This document shows positions 62,401 to 64,000 of a DNA stretch of 64,000 nt, in pieces (position 1 is the first letter of the stretch; the number at the start of each line of letters is the position of its first letter). Below the pieces are notes generated by a model. That model searched no databases, was not told the origin of the DNA, and saw only the letters and a program-made list of their open reading frames with translations. A program made the position numbers and the translations under genes. The DNA comes from Balanoglossus misakiensis (taxonomy: Eukaryota; Hemichordata): the NCBI GenBank assembly GCA_040954595.2, contig CM082587.2:11842001-11906000 (forward strand), given 5' to 3'.

Positions 62401-64000
62401 CACGCCACCAAGTAAAGTTCCACGCCGCCCACCACAGATGCCAGCATTCATTCATGCGAGTGAGTGTAATTGCAAATTTGCCTATTCTAGATCTGTAATG
62501 GAAATGGAGAAAGTACCTTATATTTTCTGTAAAATAGACATTTAATTGGCAAGCCGTCCTGCATCAATTATGAATTGTGTACATGCACTAAAGCGCCCTC
62601 ACTGCTGGGTGTGTTGTATGGTCTTTAACCCTGTTTCAAATTAGAGTACTTTCTGCAATTTCAAGACAGATCTTACGTGCCATTGGAGAGCTCCATTGAC
62701 TGGTCATTCATACTGTTTTCATTCATTCATTGCGGCATCAATATATTTTATGTATTCTAGCCAAAGAGCTTGGCACCTGTTGAAATGAACTCATCTGCTG
62801 TGGGCCAGTTTATTGGTGGCAGTTGAGCTGAGGAGAGCACCTTCCTTCCCGGCACGCCACCAAGTAAAGTTCCACGCCGCCCACCACAGATGCCAGCATT
62901 CATTCATGCGAGTGAGTGTAATTGCAAATTTGCCTATTCTAGATCTGTAATGGAAATGGAGAAAGTACCTTATATTTTCTGTAAAATAGACATTTAATTG
63001 GCAAGCCGTCCTGCATCAATTATTAATTGTGTACATGCACTAAAGCGCCCTCACTGCTGGGTGTGTTGTATGGTCTTTAACCCTGTTTCAAATTAGAGTA
63101 CTTTCTGCAATTTCAAGACAGATCTTACGTGCCATTGGAGAGCTCCATTGACTGGTCATTCATACTGTTTTCATTCATTCATTGCGGCATCAATATATTT
63201 TATCTATTCTAGCCAAAGAGCTTGGCACCTGTTGAAATGAACTCATCTGCTGTGGGCCAGTTTATTGGTGGCAGTTGAGCTGAGGAGAGCACCTTCCTTC
63301 CCGGCACGCCACCAAGTAAAGTTCCACGCCGCCCACCACAGATGCCAGCATTCATTCATGCGAGTGAGTGTAATTGCAAATTTGCCTATTCTAGAATTAC
63401 GTGCCATTGGAGAGCTCCATTGACTGGTCATTCATACTGTTTTCATTCATTCATTGCGGCATCAATATATTTTATCTATTCTAGCCAAAGAGCTTGGCAC
63501 CTGTTGAAATGAACTCATCTGCTGTGGGCCAGTTTATTGGTGGCAGTTGAGCTGAGGAGAGCACCTTCCTTCCCGGCACGCCACCAAGTAAAGTTCCACG
63601 CCGCCCACCACAGATGCCAGCATTCATTCATGCGAGTGAGTGTAATTGCAAATTTGCCTATTCTAGATCTGTAATGGAAATGGAGAAAGTACCTTATATT
63701 TTCTGTAAAATAGACATTTAATTGGCAAGCCGTCCTGCATCAATTATGAATTGTGTACATGCACTAAAGCGCCCTCACTGCTGGGTGTGTTGTATGGTCT
63801 TTAACCCTGTTTCAAATTAGAGTACTTTCTGCAATTTCAAGACAGATCTTACGTGCCATTGGAGAGCTCCATTGACTGGTCATTCATACTGTTTTCATTC
63901 ATTCATTGCGGCATCAATATATTTTATCTATTCTAGCCAAAGAGCTTGGCACCTGTTGAAATGAACTCATCTGCTGTGGGCCAGTTTATTGGTGGCAGTT

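Larger units (their letters stand above)
20503..64000 (+). repeat. Right satellite array, same units and orientation as the left array
   Basis: The array begins inside a long unit (ATTTTCTGTAAAATAG) and has its first full unit at 20910. It then holds 75 long units (the last cut by the window end) and 34 short units. Short starts: type A 25344, 29328, 35215, 37297, 42459, 53684, 55860, 58488; type B 22086, 25618, 29602, 37571, 39925, 42733, 51150, 53958, 56134, 58762; type C 31232, 44635, 60392; type D 21362, 22812, 26344, 31959, 34491, 38297, 43459, 45362, 47894, 50426, 54684, 56860, 63379. All other starts are long units 452 bp apart, and these lengths add up exactly from 20910 to 63651. Units differ by only a few bases, so amplification or homogenisation is recent. 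The array continues past 64000. Confidence 0.97.

Overview
The window is eukaryotic, almost certainly from an invertebrate animal, possibly marine; the phylum cannot be fixed from sequence alone. It has spliced genes with GT-AG introns, a KMT5A-like SET domain, a decayed LINE 3' end, a metazoan-type transposase, and a very large satellite array. No bacterial genes, rRNA or tRNA were seen.

Layout: (1) 1-12354, the left satellite array. (2) 12355-20502, an 8.1-kb non-satellite island. (3) 20503-64000, the right satellite array in the same orientation. The satellite has a 452-bp long unit and short units of 272, 274 or 275 bp. The 43 short units lie at regular places and build higher-order repeats, including a block of about 10.3 kb present at 1 and again at 27972. 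The long/short difference is explained by a 175-bp MITE-like insert with about 23-bp imperfect terminal inverted repeats (18/23 matching), flanked by GATC on both sides. A clean empty unit would be 273 bp. The observed short units are 1-2 bp longer or 1 bp shorter at exactly that site, as excision scars or imprecise empty sites would be.

The island holds, in order: a truncated tandem copy (902-bp duplication) of a transposase gene end; a minus-strand gene for the N-terminal (DNA-binding, Cys-rich) half of a DDE-type transposase; a plus-strand gene for the matching catalytic half, placed head to head with the first; a four-exon gene with a recognisable promoter, encoding a primase-type winged-helix segment joined to a KMT5A-like SET methyltransferase domain; and an intact His-Cys box (I-PpoI-like, His-Me finger) nuclease containing a nested perfect hairpin. 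Next come a single diverged copy of the satellite unit without the MITE, a LINE 3' fragment with frameshifts, and the right array.

How the parts may work together (inference): transposase, SET protein and nuclease could be cargo of one large DNA transposon, or three mobile-element-derived genes gathered in heterochromatin. The diverged unit beside the nuclease gene looks like a relative or progenitor of the satellite, which would tie the origin of the array to this island. The transposase looks split by an inversion, so the element is probably no longer autonomous in this copy.
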